Shown here in pieces: positions 37,290 through 47,714 of a DNA stretch of 64,000 nt. This stretch comes from Streptomyces griseoruber (GTDB taxonomy: Bacteria; Actinomycetota; Actinomycetes; Streptomycetales; Streptomycetaceae). Below the pieces are notes generated by a model. The model was given only the letters and a program-made list of their open reading frames with translations, did no database searches and was not told where the DNA came from. Each line of letters starts with the position of its first letter. The first letter of the stretch is position 1. The DNA lies in assembly GCF_001514205.1 (NCBI RefSeq), contig NZ_KQ948763.1, forward strand, positions 933,084 through 997,083, given 5' to 3'. Made by a program: the position numbers and the translations under genes.

Positions 37290-37826
37290 GTGGGTCATAC
37301 GCGTTGGCTGAACGATGAGGAGAAGCGTGCCTGGACGGCCTTCACCACCGCGCACGCGCTGCTGTACCGGCGTCTTGAGCAGCGACTCAAGCGCGATTTC
37401 GGCTTGTCCGGCCTGCAGTACGAGATCATGGCCCGGCTCAGCGGGGCGCCGGACCGGGAGATGCGGATGGCCGAGCTGGCCGGCGCGCTGGTCAACTCCA
37501 AGAGCGGGCTGACGTATCAGATCGGGCAGATGGAGAAGTCCGGGCTGGTGCGCCGGCGATCCTGTCCCAGTGACGACCGGGCGGTCTTCGCCGTACTCAC
37601 CGACGAGGGAATGGCGCTGCTGGAGCGTGCGGCGCCCGGTCATGTGGAGACGGTGCGGGAGCTGCTCTTCGACGTGCTCACGCCCGGTCAGGTGCGGGCG
37701 CTCGCCGACGGCCTCGGCGAAGCGGCCCGCCGGATGGCGGAAGGGCCGGGCGCAACTCGTGCCGCGGACGACGGATCCGGATGCTCGGGCGTCGGCGCCG
37801 AGGCCACCGCCGACCTCGGCGCCTGA
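37290..37826 (+). CDS. MarR-family transcriptional regulator (copy 2)
   Basis: A 178-aa winged-helix regulator close to the one at 5204: shared [44 protein letters not shown] and [12 protein letters not shown]. Start is the GTG at 37290, preceded by GAGAGAGG at a good distance. The recognition helix is nearly identical to copy 1, so the two should bind the same operators and cross-regulate. It is expected to repress itself and ribA copy 2, and possibly the two other operator sites. The C-terminal tail differs from copy 1 and lacks the Ala-Thr repeat. Confidence 0.92.
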   Translation: MGHTRWLNDEEKRAWTAFTTAHALLYRRLEQRLKRDFGLSGLQYEIMARLSGAPDREMRMAELAGALVNSKSGLTYQIGQMEKSGLVRRRSCPSDDRAVFAVLTDEGMALLERAAPGHVETVRELLFDVLTPGQVRALADGLGEAARRMAEGPGATRAADDGSGCSGVGAEATADLGA

Positions 37827-38258
37827 GACGGCGCCTGTGCTGTCGCTGAACGCCGGCCGGGGTGCCGTGCCAGTCCGTGCCGCCCCCTCGACGCTGCGCT
37901 GGGCACCGGTGCCCGCTCGGCGCAGCGGAGGCACGGACGTCGCCCGGGCCGTACGGGCCCTGTCGGTAGCGGGCGGGGTGTCCGCGCGGTCGTAGCCACG
38001 GGCTCACACCCGGTGGACGGCTGCGAGCGTGAACGTGGAGGGCCCGCGACGGGACGGTTCCCAGGCTGTGGAGGATGTGCCCGGCCCATGGATGCGGAAC
38101 AGCTGGACCCGACCGGCGCGAATGGCGCCCTCGCGTCGCAGGGGAACGGGAGTGGGGATGTGCGGCAGGCCGCGAGACGGAAGCCGGCACGGTTCCGTCG
38201 GCGGTCGGGCGACCCGCGTGACCTGCCGGTGCGCGGCCTTGCGGAGGGTGGGCGATCC
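37827..38258. other. Non-coding gap
   Basis: After the MarR stop no frame shows homology until the AraC-type fragment near 38259. No clear hairpin or operator was found. Confidence 0.45.
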
Positions 38259-38610
38259 GTCGACGTGGTGAGGATCCGGTCGGGGGTGCCTGACACCGAG
38301 ACCGGCTGTCAGGCGGAGCAGCGCGAGGGCTTCCACTCGCTGTTCTGGCTCCGATCCGGCACCGGTACGCAGTTCATCGACGGGAAGCCGGTGAGAGTGG
38401 GCTCTCCGACGCTGACACTGGTCGGCCGAGGGCAGGTGTACCGGTCCGAGGACATGGGCGACATCGACGGCGCGATCATCGGCTTCGGCGACGACCTGCT
38501 GCACGAGGGGTCCGCGGTCGCCTCCCGGCACTGGAACTGGGACGGGGCATCGGTCGACCGTGCCGCCGTCATCCCGGACGTGATGATGGGCGCGGTCCAG
38601 GTGCTGCGTC
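38259..38610 (+). pseudogene. N-terminal domain of an AraC-family regulator
   Basis: Reads VDVVRIRSGVPDTETGCQ, then FHSLFWLRSGTGTQFIDGKP, VGSPTLTLVGRGQVYRSED and AIIGFGDDLLHEG, the cupin-like effector domain of AraC regulators. The two helix-turn-helix motifs of the C-terminus are absent; the sequence passes directly into a nitrilase fragment in another frame at about 38615. Confidence 0.62.
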
Positions 38611-38616
38611 TCATCA

Positions 38617-38980
38617 GTCGTCCCCACACCCTTGGGGCGCCTCGGTGCGCTGCTCTGCGGCGAGAACACCACCCCACTCGCGCGCTACACGCTGATGGCC
38701 GAAGCCGAGCAGGTGCACATCTCGACCTATCCGCCGCTGTGGCCAACCCGCGATCCCGGCTCGGCAGGCAAGGACTACGACCTGGGTGTCTTCGGCGAGC
38801 AGTCGGCGAGGACGCTCGGCAGCCTGGGCGAGGAGGCAGCACGGGTTGCCGAGGAGAGCACGAGGGGAGTGTCGCCGGTCCTTGATCCCTTCGGGGACGT
38901 GATCAGTGACGTCATGCGCGAAGAGGGCCTGCTGTACTGTGCGTTCGACCCGGACGACATGTGTCGAACCCATGGCCGAG
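38617..38980 (+). pseudogene. Nitrilase C-terminal fragment
   Basis: Starts PTPLGRLGALLCGENTTPLA, the nitrilase catalytic-Cys elbow (CGEN), then RYTLMAEAEQVHISTYPPLW and a C-terminal part SPVLDPFGDVISDVMREEG then LLYCAFDPDD. The segment between KDYDL and GVFGEQSA is shortened relative to nitrilases, and the N-terminal Glu and Lys catalytic residues are missing. It is joined to the AraC fragment, so a deletion fused two neighbours. Confidence 0.65.
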
Positions 38981-39118
38981 CAGGCGTCCGGCCATGGGAG
39001 GGAAGCCGTACTGGCGGGCGTGGAAACGGCCGACGTGGTCGGCGAAGAGCAGTTGGGCGTCGTTCGGCACGCTCTTGAGGGTGTCAATTTCAGTTGAGAT
39101 GACAATTATTTGTGTCAT
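38970..39118 (-). pseudogene. GbsR/MarR-like regulator N-terminal fragment
   Basis: From the ATG at 39118 the frame reads MTQIIVISTEIDTLK and then AQLLFADHVGRFHARQYGFP PMAGRLLGH, the start of a GbsR-type regulator; homology ends at about 38975, where the opposite-strand nitrilase fragment ends. The helix-turn-helix is missing. Confidence 0.55.
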
Positions 39119-39121
39119 CTC
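39096..39121. promoter_or_regulatory. Inverted repeat over the GbsR-like start
   Basis: GAGATGACA and TGTCATCTC arms, 9 bp each, with an 8-bp AT-rich spacer. It covers the start codon of the regulator fragment and was probably its own operator. Confidence 0.5.
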
Positions 39122-39143
39122 AGTCGGAGTCCGGAGTCCGGAG

Positions 39144-39662
39144 TCAGGAGAGGCCGGATGCCCTCAGGACCGCTCGGGTGGTCTCGTCGTCGATCCGGTG
39201 GCCGAGCCGTTCCAGGACGTCCGCGCCGTGGCGGAGCGTGCCGAGTTCGACGGAGCGGCGTACGCCGGTGTCGAGCTCGTGCCAGATCAGGGGGTTGGCG
39301 GTGAGGACGCGCGGGTCGAGTTCCAGGCGCCCGCCGCGGTTGTCGCGCAGGATCAGGTGCGAGGAGACGCCGTCGTACTGCCGTATGGCCACCAGCGCGT
39401 CCGTACGCACGATGTGCCGCCGCCAAGGGGTGCGTACCGTCAGCCAGCCGGGGCCCGCGGTCACCCGGGGCGGGAGGAGGACGGAGAGGACGGCGGCGGA
39501 CAAGGCCAGCCACAGCAGGGCTCGGAGGAGCGTAAGGCTGCCCGCGTCCCAGTCCACGAGCAGCGAAAAGGCGCAGAACACCAGGGCGCAGGTCGCCGCC
39601 AGCCGGGCGCTGCCGCGCCAGTGGCGGTCGCCGGCCGGGGCCCACGGGTCCATCTGCGTCAT
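39144..39662 (-). CDS. Small membrane protein with PH-like domain
   Basis: A 172-aa protein with two N-terminal membrane helices (LAATCALVFCAFSLLVDW and LLRALLWLALSAAVLSVLL) and a soluble C-terminal region, VTAGPGWLTVRTPWRRHIVR then VAIRQYDGVSSHLILRDNRG, shaped like bacterial PH (YdbT/PrsW-associated) domains. No enzymatic motif. A -10-like TAGCGT lies only 8 bp before the ATG, so the mRNA may be leaderless. Two copies of the kdp-type 19-bp element lie upstream at 39703-39753, so I infer co-regulation with potassium uptake. Function unknown. Confidence 0.8.
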   Translation of the reverse strand: MTQMDPWAPAGDRHWRGSARLAATCALVFCAFSLLVDWDAGSLTLLRALLWLALSAAVLSVLLPPRVTAGPGWLTVRTPWRRHIVRTDALVAIRQYDGVSSHLILRDNRGGRLELDPRVLTANPLIWHELDTGVRRSVELGTLRHGADVLERLGHRIDDETTRAVLRASGLS

Positions 39663-39702
39663 GTCGCTGACGCTAGGCGGCTGTGTGGGGTCGGGGGCCT
39701 GT

Positions 39703-39753
39703 CGCTGACGGGGTCCTGACGCCGTACGGGTGAATATTGACGGGACTCTGACG
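39703..39753 (-). promoter_or_regulatory. Pair of kdp-type 19-bp elements before the PH-domain gene
   Basis: On the minus strand CGTCAGAGTCCCGTCAATA (39753-39735) and CGTCAGGACCCCGTCAGCG (39721-39703), 32 bp apart. Each has two CGTCA half-sites 11 bp apart. Confidence 0.72.
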
Positions 39754-39771
39754 CGGTCGCCGGTCGGAGCC

Positions 39772-41724
<1,953 letters not shown>

Positions 41725-41833
41725 CGGCGTGCTCCCGGTGCATGGCTCCGTTGGGGGACAGGCCATCACGCGGACGGCGGCACCAGCGTAAGCAGAGAGT
41801 GACGCCCAGGCCCATGGGAGCGTGCGCCGAACG

Positions 41834-41852
41834 CGTCAAGATGCCGTTAAGG
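41834..41852 (+). promoter_or_regulatory. Single kdp-type element upstream of the permease
   Basis: CGTCAAGATGCCGTTAAGG, half-sites 11 bp apart, on the strand opposite to the permease gene. No good partner 32 bp away, so weaker than the paired sites. Confidence 0.45.
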
Positions 41853-42022
41853 CCGGCCGGGCGCGGGGCGTGAGCCGGACTCGGCGGGTCGGGGCTCAGG
41901 GGGTGGGGGCTGTGCCCTGACGCGCCTCGCGGATGCAGGTGCCGAGGATGTCGATCGCGGTGTCGACGTCCTCGTCGCTGTGGTCCGCCACCAAGGTCCC
42001 GTGACCGATGCGCCGTAGCCCC

Positions 42023-42073
42023 CGACAAGGTCCCGTCAAGGAATCCCGGCAGGCCGTCAGAGGAGCGTCAACG
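42023..42073 (+). promoter_or_regulatory. Pair of kdp-type elements before the large membrane protein
   Basis: CGACAAGGTCCCGTCAAGG (42023-42041) and CGTCAGAGGAGCGTCAACG (42055-42073), 32 bp apart. A -10-like CAGACT follows at 42101. Confidence 0.72.
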
Positions 42074-42155
42074 TGGGCCGCCGGTGGCCCGATCCGGTCC
42101 CAGACTGAGCGGCGACGGGGGCGGTCGCCCTCGTGGCATGACGTGGGAGGCAACC

Positions 42156-43730
42156 GTGACCGTCACGGCGGGCTCGGTACACGGAGCCGGGACCGGCGGC
42201 GGCGTGAAGCCGCCGGGCCACGCGAGCGCTCCGCCCGGAGGCCGTCCCGGGCCGCGACGCGGAAAGCGGTCGCGAACGGGTGCTCCGGGGACGGGGCGAC
42301 GCGTCCGTCAGCGGGCTGTGGCCGTGCAGGCCGCTCTGCGCCGCCGTTACCGGGCGACCGTGCCCACGCGGCTGCGCCTTCTCCGCGCGGCCACGGTCCT
42401 GCTCACCGGCGCCCTCGCCGTGCTGCTGCTGGTGGCCGGGCTCACCACGCTGGGCACCTGGGGCGGTGTCGCCGACCGCGACGCGCCCCGCACCACCAGC
42501 GCGGCCGATCTCGACCTGGCCCTGAACGACATGGACGCCCAGGCCGCCAACATCCTGCTGGCCAACGGGGACGCGGGACAGGGGCGCCTGAAGACGCCGT
42601 ACGAGAAGGCGGTCGGCTTCTACGGCGACGCCCGGCGCCGCATCGGGCACGATCTGCGCACCCTTGCCGTCGCCGCGCAGGGCAGCCGGGCCGACGAGAA
42701 GACGGTGGAGACCCTGACCGACGACTTCGCCGAGTACCAGGAACTGATCGGCCGGGCACTGGCGAACGACGACCACCACGGCGGGAGACCTGCCGCCCTC
42801 ACCGACTACCGCCGTGCGACGGGCCTGCTGCGGACCCGGCTCCTGCCCGCCGCACGCACCTTGGTGTCCTCCAACGACGCGGCCTTCGACGCCGCGTACT
42901 CCTCGGCCCGTCACACCCTGGCCACCCGGCTCGACGCCGTCCTCGCCCTCGGCGCACTGCTGCTGGCCGTCCTCGGCGTTCTGCAGTGGTACCTGGCCCG
43001 TCGCTTCCGGCGGATCCTCAACCCCGGAGTGCTGGCCGCCACCTTCTGCACGCTGTTCGCGGTGGTCCTCGGGGCCCAGCTGCTGTCCACCTCGGCCGAG
43101 CAGCTGCGGGTGGCCCGCCGCGACGCCTTCGACTCCGTCGTCGCCCTGTCCCGCGCCCGTGCCGTCGCCTACGACGCCAACGCCGACGAGAGCCGCTATC
43201 TGCTCGACCCGCAGCGCCGCGGGCAGTACGCGGACGCGTTCCTCGCCAAGTCCCAGCAGCTGTACGGCCTGAAGGGCGCGACGCTCGCCACGTACGACGC
43301 GCGACTCGCCGCCACCTGGCAGACCTACGAGGGCGACCACCAAGACCTGCGCTTCACCGGCGAGTTCCGGCGCGAGCTGGACAACATCACCTTTCCCGGC
43401 GAGCGCGCCGCTGCGGAGAAGACGGTGGAGACGTACGCCGTCTACCAGCGCGACGACCGGAAGATCCGTGCACTGCTGGCGGCGGGGAAGGAGCGGGAGG
43501 CGGTGGAGTTCTGCATGGGCTGGCAACCCGGCACGTCCAACACCCACTTCGGGGCGTGGATGGCCGCCCTGGACAGGGTGGAGGGCATCAACCGCGCCCA
43601 CTTCACGTCGTCGGTCGAGGACGGCCGCTCCGCGCTGGGAGACCTGCTTCCGTGGGCGGCGGGACTGCTGTGCGTGGCGATGGTCCTGACGGCACTGGGA
43701 CTTCGGCCCCGCCTGGCCGAGTTCCGCTGA
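42156..43730 (+). CDS. Large membrane protein with sensor-like extracytoplasmic loops
   Basis: A 524-aa protein with four predicted helices: LLTGALAVLLLVAGLTTLGT, then a roughly 170-aa extracytoplasmic helical domain, VLALGALLLAVLGVLQWYLA, FCTLFAVVLGAQLLSTSAEQ, a second helical domain (about 190 aa), and a final helix WAAGLLCVAMVLTALGL. The helical domains resemble four-helix-bundle sensor modules of chemoreceptors and histidine kinases, but no output domain is present. Start is taken as the GTG at 42156 after GGGAGG; an ATG at 42138 has no ribosome-binding site. It carries paired kdp-type elements, is convergent with the NhaP antiporter gene and lies in the potassium neighbourhood. Function unknown; an osmotic or ionic sensor is a guess. 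Confidence 0.82.
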   Translation: MTVTAGSVHGAGTGGGVKPPGHASAPPGGRPGPRRGKRSRTGAPGTGRRVRQRAVAVQAALRRRYRATVPTRLRLLRAATVLLTGALAVLLLVAGLTTLGTWGGVADRDAPRTTSAADLDLALNDMDAQAANILLANGDAGQGRLKTPYEKAVGFYGDARRRIGHDLRTLAVAAQGSRADEKTVETLTDDFAEYQELIGRALANDDHHGGRPAALTDYRRATGLLRTRLLPAARTLVSSNDAAFDAAYSSARHTLATRLDAVLALGALLLAVLGVLQWYLARRFRRILNPGVLAATFCTLFAVVLGAQLLSTSAEQLRVARRDAFDSVVALSRARAVAYDANADESRYLLDPQRRGQYADAFLAKSQQLYGLKGATLATYDARLAATWQTYEGDHQDLRFTGEFRRELDNITFPGERAAAEKTVETYAVYQRDDRKIRALLAAGKEREAVEFCMGWQPGTSNTHFGAWMAALDRVEGINRAHFTSSVEDGRSALGDLLPWAAGLLCVAMVLTALGLRPRLAEFR

Positions 43731-43753
43731 AGTCCCCAAGTACCCCCGCAACC

Positions 43754-45331
43754 CTACACATCCGCCAGCCGCGCCTCCTCCAGATCCAGCCCCCGCTGAA
43801 GCCGCCGCCGCGTCGTGTCACTGATGGCGTGGCCGTCGTAGAGATGCTGGAGTTCGGCGGTCTCCACGGCGATCAGGTCGCGCCGGAGCTGGCGGTAGAC
43901 GCGGTCGGCGGACTCGGTCGCCGCGCCGTCGGAGCCGTTGTGCCCGGCGAGGCGGTCGCGGGCGTCGTCCAGGCGTGCGGTCAGGCCGCGGCGGAGGCGG
44001 TCCAGGACGACCTCGGGGACGACCTCCAGCTCGGCGAGTTCCTCCAGGCGGACGAGGCCGGCGTGGGCGAGGCGGGAGCGGGCCTCGGCCTCCTCGCGCG
44101 CGGTGTGCGCGGGCTCCAGTGCCATGCCGGAGCGGCGGACGACGGACGCGAGGGTGAAGCCCTGGACGACGAGGGTGACGACCACGACGGAGGTGGTCAG
44201 CACCAGGACCAGAGGCCGGCCGGCGAGCGGGGTGCCGTCCTTCATGACCTCGGGCACGGACAGGGCGGCGGCCAGCGGCATCACCCCGCGGGTGCCGGCC
44301 CAGGTCAGCACCATCGGCACCCGCCAGTTCACCCGCGCGAGGCCGCCTTTGCGCTGCACGACCGCCGACAGCGGCGCGAGCCACAGCATGCGTACGGCGA
44401 TCAGCGTGGCGGCGACGGCGAGGGCGTACAGCGGCCAGGCCCGGTCGCCGTCGCCCAATGCCCGCACCTGAGCGGGGAGGGCCAGCCCGATGAGGCTGAA
44501 GACGACGCTCTCCAGCAGGAACACCACCGTGCCGTAGACGGCGTGCAACTGGAGGCGGACACGGGCGTTGGTGAGCTTCTCGCCCCGCCCGCCGAGGACG
44601 ACGCCGGCCACCACACAGGACGTCACCCCGGAGGTGTGCGAGACCTCCGCCAGCAGATAGGCGGCATACGGCGTGACCAGGGCGATCACCGTCTCCAGGA
44701 CCGGATCCTCGGTGCGCCGCCGGATCAGCGCGACCACCCCGGCCACCGCGGCCCCGATCACCGTGCCGCCGCCCGCGAGCACCAGGAACCCGCCCCCCGC
44801 CGCACCCCAGTCCGCGGCGGCGGAGGCCACGGCGATACCCGCCGCCACCCGCACCAGCACCAGCGAGGTCGCGTCGTTGAAGAGGCTCTCCGCCTGCACC
44901 AGGACCTGCACCCGGGGCGGCAGGGCCAGCCGTCGGCCCAGCGCGGTGACCGCCACCGGGTCGGTGCTGGCCAGCACCGCGCCCAGCACGAAGGCCATCT
45001 GCCACGACAGGGGTGTCACCAGCGCGGCCACCGCGCCGACGGCGGCGGCAGAGGCGAGCACCAGCCCGATGGCGAGGATCCCGACCGGCTGCCACACCGC
45101 CCGCAGTTCCCGCCAGGGCATGTCCTCCGCGCTCGCGTACAGCAGCGGCGGCAGCACGACGAGGCCGATGATCTCGGGGCCGATCTCGATCCGTGGCGTG
45201 CCCGGCAGCAGGGCCACCGCCAGACCGGCGACGACCAGCAGGGAGGGTGCGGGGATGCGCCACCGGCGCGCGAAGGTGGCGACCACCGTGGCGAGGACCA
45301 CGAGTGCGAGAACCGTACCGACGCCGCGCAT
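43754..45331 (-). CDS. NhaP/CPA1-type Na+(K+)/H+ antiporter
   Basis: A 525-aa cation:proton antiporter with about 12 helices (residues 1-410). Core transport motifs: FVLGAVLASTDPVAVTALGR and ESLFNDATSLVLVRVAAG (the ND motif of electroneutral CPA1 members), and TWAGTRGVMPLAAALS. A roughly 110-aa cytoplasmic tail rich in Glu/Arg follows (ELEVVPEVVLDRLRRGL). It would exchange Na+ or K+ for protons across the cytoplasmic membrane. Start is the ATG at 45331; earlier in-frame codons lack the hydrophobic first helix context. Adjacent kdp genes make potassium/sodium balance the likely role. Confidence 0.93.
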   Translation of the reverse strand: MRGVGTVLALVVLATVVATFARRWRIPAPSLLVVAGLAVALLPGTPRIEIGPEIIGLVVLPPLLYASAEDMPWRELRAVWQPVGILAIGLVLASAAAVGAVAALVTPLSWQMAFVLGAVLASTDPVAVTALGRRLALPPRVQVLVQAESLFNDATSLVLVRVAAGIAVASAAADWGAAGGGFLVLAGGGTVIGAAVAGVVALIRRRTEDPVLETVIALVTPYAAYLLAEVSHTSGVTSCVVAGVVLGGRGEKLTNARVRLQLHAVYGTVVFLLESVVFSLIGLALPAQVRALGDGDRAWPLYALAVAATLIAVRMLWLAPLSAVVQRKGGLARVNWRVPMVLTWAGTRGVMPLAAALSVPEVMKDGTPLAGRPLVLVLTTSVVVVTLVVQGFTLASVVRRSGMALEPAHTAREEAEARSRLAHAGLVRLEELAELEVVPEVVLDRLRRGLTARLDDARDRLAGHNGSDGAATESADRVYRQLRRDLIAVETAELQHLYDGHAISDTTRRRLQRGLDLEEARLADV

Positions 45332-45424
45332 GCCGTCCCCCTGGGGCCCTGAACGGAGCCACCGTGGCTTCCGGCCGACCAGACTTCCCGGCACACCGGT
45401 CCCCACCCTATCCGGTCCGGCTCA

Positions 45425-45443
45425 CGTCAAAACAGTGTCAAGG
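45425..45443 (+). promoter_or_regulatory. Single kdp-like element near the antiporter start
   Basis: CGTCAAAACAGTGTCAAGG, half-sites GTCAA 11 bp apart, 94 bp upstream of the antiporter ATG (opposite orientation). Degenerate relative to the kdp pair. Confidence 0.35.
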
Positions 45444-45480
45444 TCCCCGGGGCGGGCGGCAAGGAACCGCTACTGACGTT

Positions 45481-45708
45481 GTGGTCCGGTTGTCTGCGAG
45501 CGGCGCAGTCCGGGCCGCCCGGTCGCCGCGTACGTCCGACGTGGCTGTCGCCGAGCCGGGCACTCGGGTCACCGTGCTGATCCCGGCGACCGAGCCGGAG
45601 CGGCTGTGGCAGCGGCTGCCGCAGCACCAGCGGGGCGCGGTCGTCGCGCACGCCGTGCGGCGGGAGACGGACGCGGTGATCTGTCGGCTCCGGTTCCGGC
45701 TGCTGTGA
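45481..45708 (+). CDS. Small protein, permease-tail-like
   Basis: A 75-aa frame from GTG 45481: VVRLSASGAVRAARSPR, then VTVLIPATEPERLWQRL and RGAVVAHAVRRETDAVICRL. The second half resembles the conserved cytoplasmic tail of some Streptomyces APC permeases, so it may be a relic of such a gene or a stand-alone regulator of transport. No strong ribosome-binding site. It ends 38 bp before the kdp-type elements. Confidence 0.45.
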   Translation: MVRLSASGAVRAARSPRTSDVAVAEPGTRVTVLIPATEPERLWQRLPQHQRGAVVAHAVRRETDAVICRLRFRLL

Positions 45709-45746
45709 GCCGGGCCACCGAGCCGTCCCGCCAGCGGGGACCAGGG

Positions 45747-45797
45747 CGTAAGAGTCCCGTCAAAGCCCAGGGGATCGCCGTAAGAGAGCCGTCAACG
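45747..45797 (+). promoter_or_regulatory. Pair of 19-bp elements upstream of kdp
   Basis: CGTAAGAGTCCCGTCAAAG (45747-45765) and CGTAAGAGAGCCGTCAACG (45779-45797), 32 bp apart. A -10-like TCTAAT lies at 45830. The direct-repeat half-sites 11 bp apart suit an OmpR-type regulator such as KdpE. Confidence 0.78.
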
Positions 45798-45872
45798 GAC
45801 GGTCCGATCCGGCCAGGGACACGCTTTCCTCTAATCGTCCGTTTCCACCGAACCTCACTCCAGGAGTTCGCG

Positions 45873-45956
45873 ATGGCCGATCTGGCCTTCGTTCTCGCCA
45901 CGATCGCGGGTTTCGCGCTGGTGGCTCTCGTCGCCAGGGGGGTGACGAAGCTGTGA
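45873..45956 (+). CDS. Single-helix microprotein before kdpF
   Basis: A 27-aa protein, MADLAFVLATIAGFALVALV then ARGVTKL: one membrane helix with a positive C-terminus. GGAG lies 8 bp before the ATG and its stop overlaps the kdpF GTG (GTGA). It looks like a second small accessory subunit, similar in size to KdpF; I recall similar tiny frames at this place in other actinomycetes. Confidence 0.7.
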   Translation: MADLAFVLATIAGFALVALVARGVTKL

Positions 45957-46042
45957 CCGTCGAAAACGTCGTCGGCCTGGTCGTGGCCGTCGCCCTGCTG
46001 GGCTATCTCGTCCTCGCCCTGATCTTCCCGGAGAGGTTCTGA
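45953..46042 (+). CDS. kdpF: K+-transporting ATPase subunit F
   Basis: A 29-aa single-helix protein, [20 protein letters not shown] then LALIFPERF, with the family's characteristic ending. It stabilises the KdpABC complex in the cytoplasmic membrane. GTG start overlapping the preceding microprotein; kdpA begins 7 bp later. Confidence 0.92.
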   Translation: MTVENVVGLVVAVALLGYLVLALIFPERF

Positions 46043-46049
46043 GATCGTC

Positions 46050-47714
46050 ATGGGTCCCGAACTCGCCGGCGTCCTCCAGCTGCTGGCCCTGACAGGCGCG
46101 CTGGCGCTCGCCTACATCCCCCTCGGCACCTACATGGCCAAGGTCTACTCCTCCGACCGGCACTGGCGCGCGGAGAAGTGGATCTACAAGGGCATCGGTG
46201 CCCACCCCGACACCGAGATGACCTGGCCCGCGTACCTGCGCGGTGTCCTCGCCTTCTCAGCCGTCTCGGTCTTCTTCCTCTACCTGCTCCAGCGCCTGCA
46301 GGGCGTCCTGCCCGGCTCGCTCGGCTTCGACTCGGTCGACCCGGCGCAGTCGTTCAACACGGCCGTGTCCTTCGTGACCAACACCAACTGGCAGTCGTAC
46401 TACGGCGAGCAGACCATGGGCCACGTCGTGCAGACGGCCGGCCTCGCGGTGCAGAACTTCGTCTCCGCGGCCGTCGGTATCGCCGTCGCGGTGGCCCTCG
46501 TACGAGGATTCGCACGCTCCCGGACCGGTGAACTCGGCAACTTCTGGTCGGACATGGTGCGCGGTGTGACCCGCATCCTGCTGCCCGGCGCCTTCGTCGC
46601 GGCGATCGTCCTGGTCGCCTGTGGCGCGATCCAGAACTTCTCCGGCATCCACGAGGTCGGTCAGTTCATGGGCGGTTCGCAGCAGTGGAACGGTGGCGCG
46701 GTCGCCTCGCAGGAGGCCATCAAGGAGCTGGGGACCAACGGCGGCGGCTACTTCAACGCCAACTCCGCGCACCCCTTCGAGAACCCGACCCCGTTCACCA
46801 ACCTCTTCGAGATCTTCCTGCTGCTGGTGATCCCGTTCTCCCTGACCCGCACGTTCGGGGTGATGGTCGGCTCGGTGAAGCAGGGGTACGCGATCCTGGC
46901 CACGATGGCGACCATCTGGGTCGGCTTCGTCGCCCTGATGATGTGGACCGAGTTCGCCCACCACGGCCCGGCGCTCCAGCTCGCGGGCGGGGCGATGGAG
47001 GGCAAGGAGGTCCGTTTCGGCGTCGGTTCGTCGTCGATCTTCGCGGTGTCGACCACGCTCACCTCGACCGGCGCGGTCGACTCCTTCCACTCCTCCTTCA
47101 CCGGCCTCGGCGGCGGCATCACCATCCTGGGCATGCAGCTGGGCGAGATCGCCCCCGGTGGTACCGGCTCCGGCCTCTACGGCATGCTGATCATGGCGGT
47201 CATCGCGGTGTTCATCGCCGGTCTGATGGTCGGCCGCACGCCCGAGTACCTGGGCAAGAAGATCGGCGCCCGGGAGATGAAGCTCGCCGCCTGCTACATC
47301 CTGATCACCCCTGCGCTGGTGCTGGTCTTCACGGCGGCCTCCATGGCCCTGCCGACCCCGCCGAACTCGATGCTGAACTCCGGCGCGCACGGGTTCTCCG
47401 AGGTGCTGTACGCCTTCACCTCCGCCGCGAACAACAACGGTTCGGCCTTCGCCGGTCTGAACGCGAACACCGACTGGTACAACACCATGCTCGGACTCGC
47501 GATGCTGCTCGGCCGCTTCCTGCCCATGATCTTCGTGCTGGCGTTGGCCGGCTCGCTCGCCGAGCAGAAGCCGGTCCCCGCCACCGCAGGCACCCTGCGC
47601 ACCGAGAAACCGCTGTTCACCGGACTGCTGGTGGGCGCGATCCTGATCATCACGGGACTGACCTACTTCCCGGCCCTGGCGCTGGGTCCGCTTGCCGAGG
47701 GGCTGGCGTCATGA
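46050..47714 (+). CDS. kdpA: K+-transporting ATPase subunit A
   Basis: The K+-selective channel-like subunit, 554 aa with about ten helices. The four pore-loop repeats are visible: [16 protein letters not shown], the [20 protein letters not shown] segment, and [20 protein letters not shown]. It binds K+ from outside and passes it to KdpB. Its stop overlaps the kdpB start by 4 nt. Confidence 0.97.
   Translation: MGPELAGVLQLLALTGALALAYIPLGTYMAKVYSSDRHWRAEKWIYKGIGAHPDTEMTWPAYLRGVLAFSAVSVFFLYLLQRLQGVLPGSLGFDSVDPAQSFNTAVSFVTNTNWQSYYGEQTMGHVVQTAGLAVQNFVSAAVGIAVAVALVRGFARSRTGELGNFWSDMVRGVTRILLPGAFVAAIVLVACGAIQNFSGIHEVGQFMGGSQQWNGGAVASQEAIKELGTNGGGYFNANSAHPFENPTPFTNLFEIFLLLVIPFSLTRTFGVMVGSVKQGYAILATMATIWVGFVALMMWTEFAHHGPALQLAGGAMEGKEVRFGVGSSSIFAVSTTLTSTGAVDSFHSSFTGLGGGITILGMQLGEIAPGGTGSGLYGMLIMAVIAVFIAGLMVGRTPEYLGKKIGAREMKLAACYILITPALVLVFTAASMALPTPPNSMLNSGAHGFSEVLYAFTSAANNNGSAFAGLNANTDWYNTMLGLAMLLGRFLPMIFVLALAGSLAEQKPVPATAGTLRTEKPLFTGLLVGAILIITGLTYFPALALGPLAEGLAS

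Larger units (their letters stand above)
41725..42155. other. Divergent intergenic region with regulatory elements
   Basis: About 430 bases between the permease and the large membrane protein. It holds the elements at 41834-41852 and 42023-42073. A minus-strand stretch near 41899-42000 (VADHSDEDVDTAIDILGTCI) looks coding by codon use and may be the tail of a lost gene; I could not name it. Confidence 0.45.

Noticed and set aside
41725..41900. Possible c-di-AMP (ydaO-type) riboswitch before the KUP/KimA-like permease
   Set aside because: I looked for a conserved structured leader and saw only the 19-bp element; no riboswitch core could be recognised.
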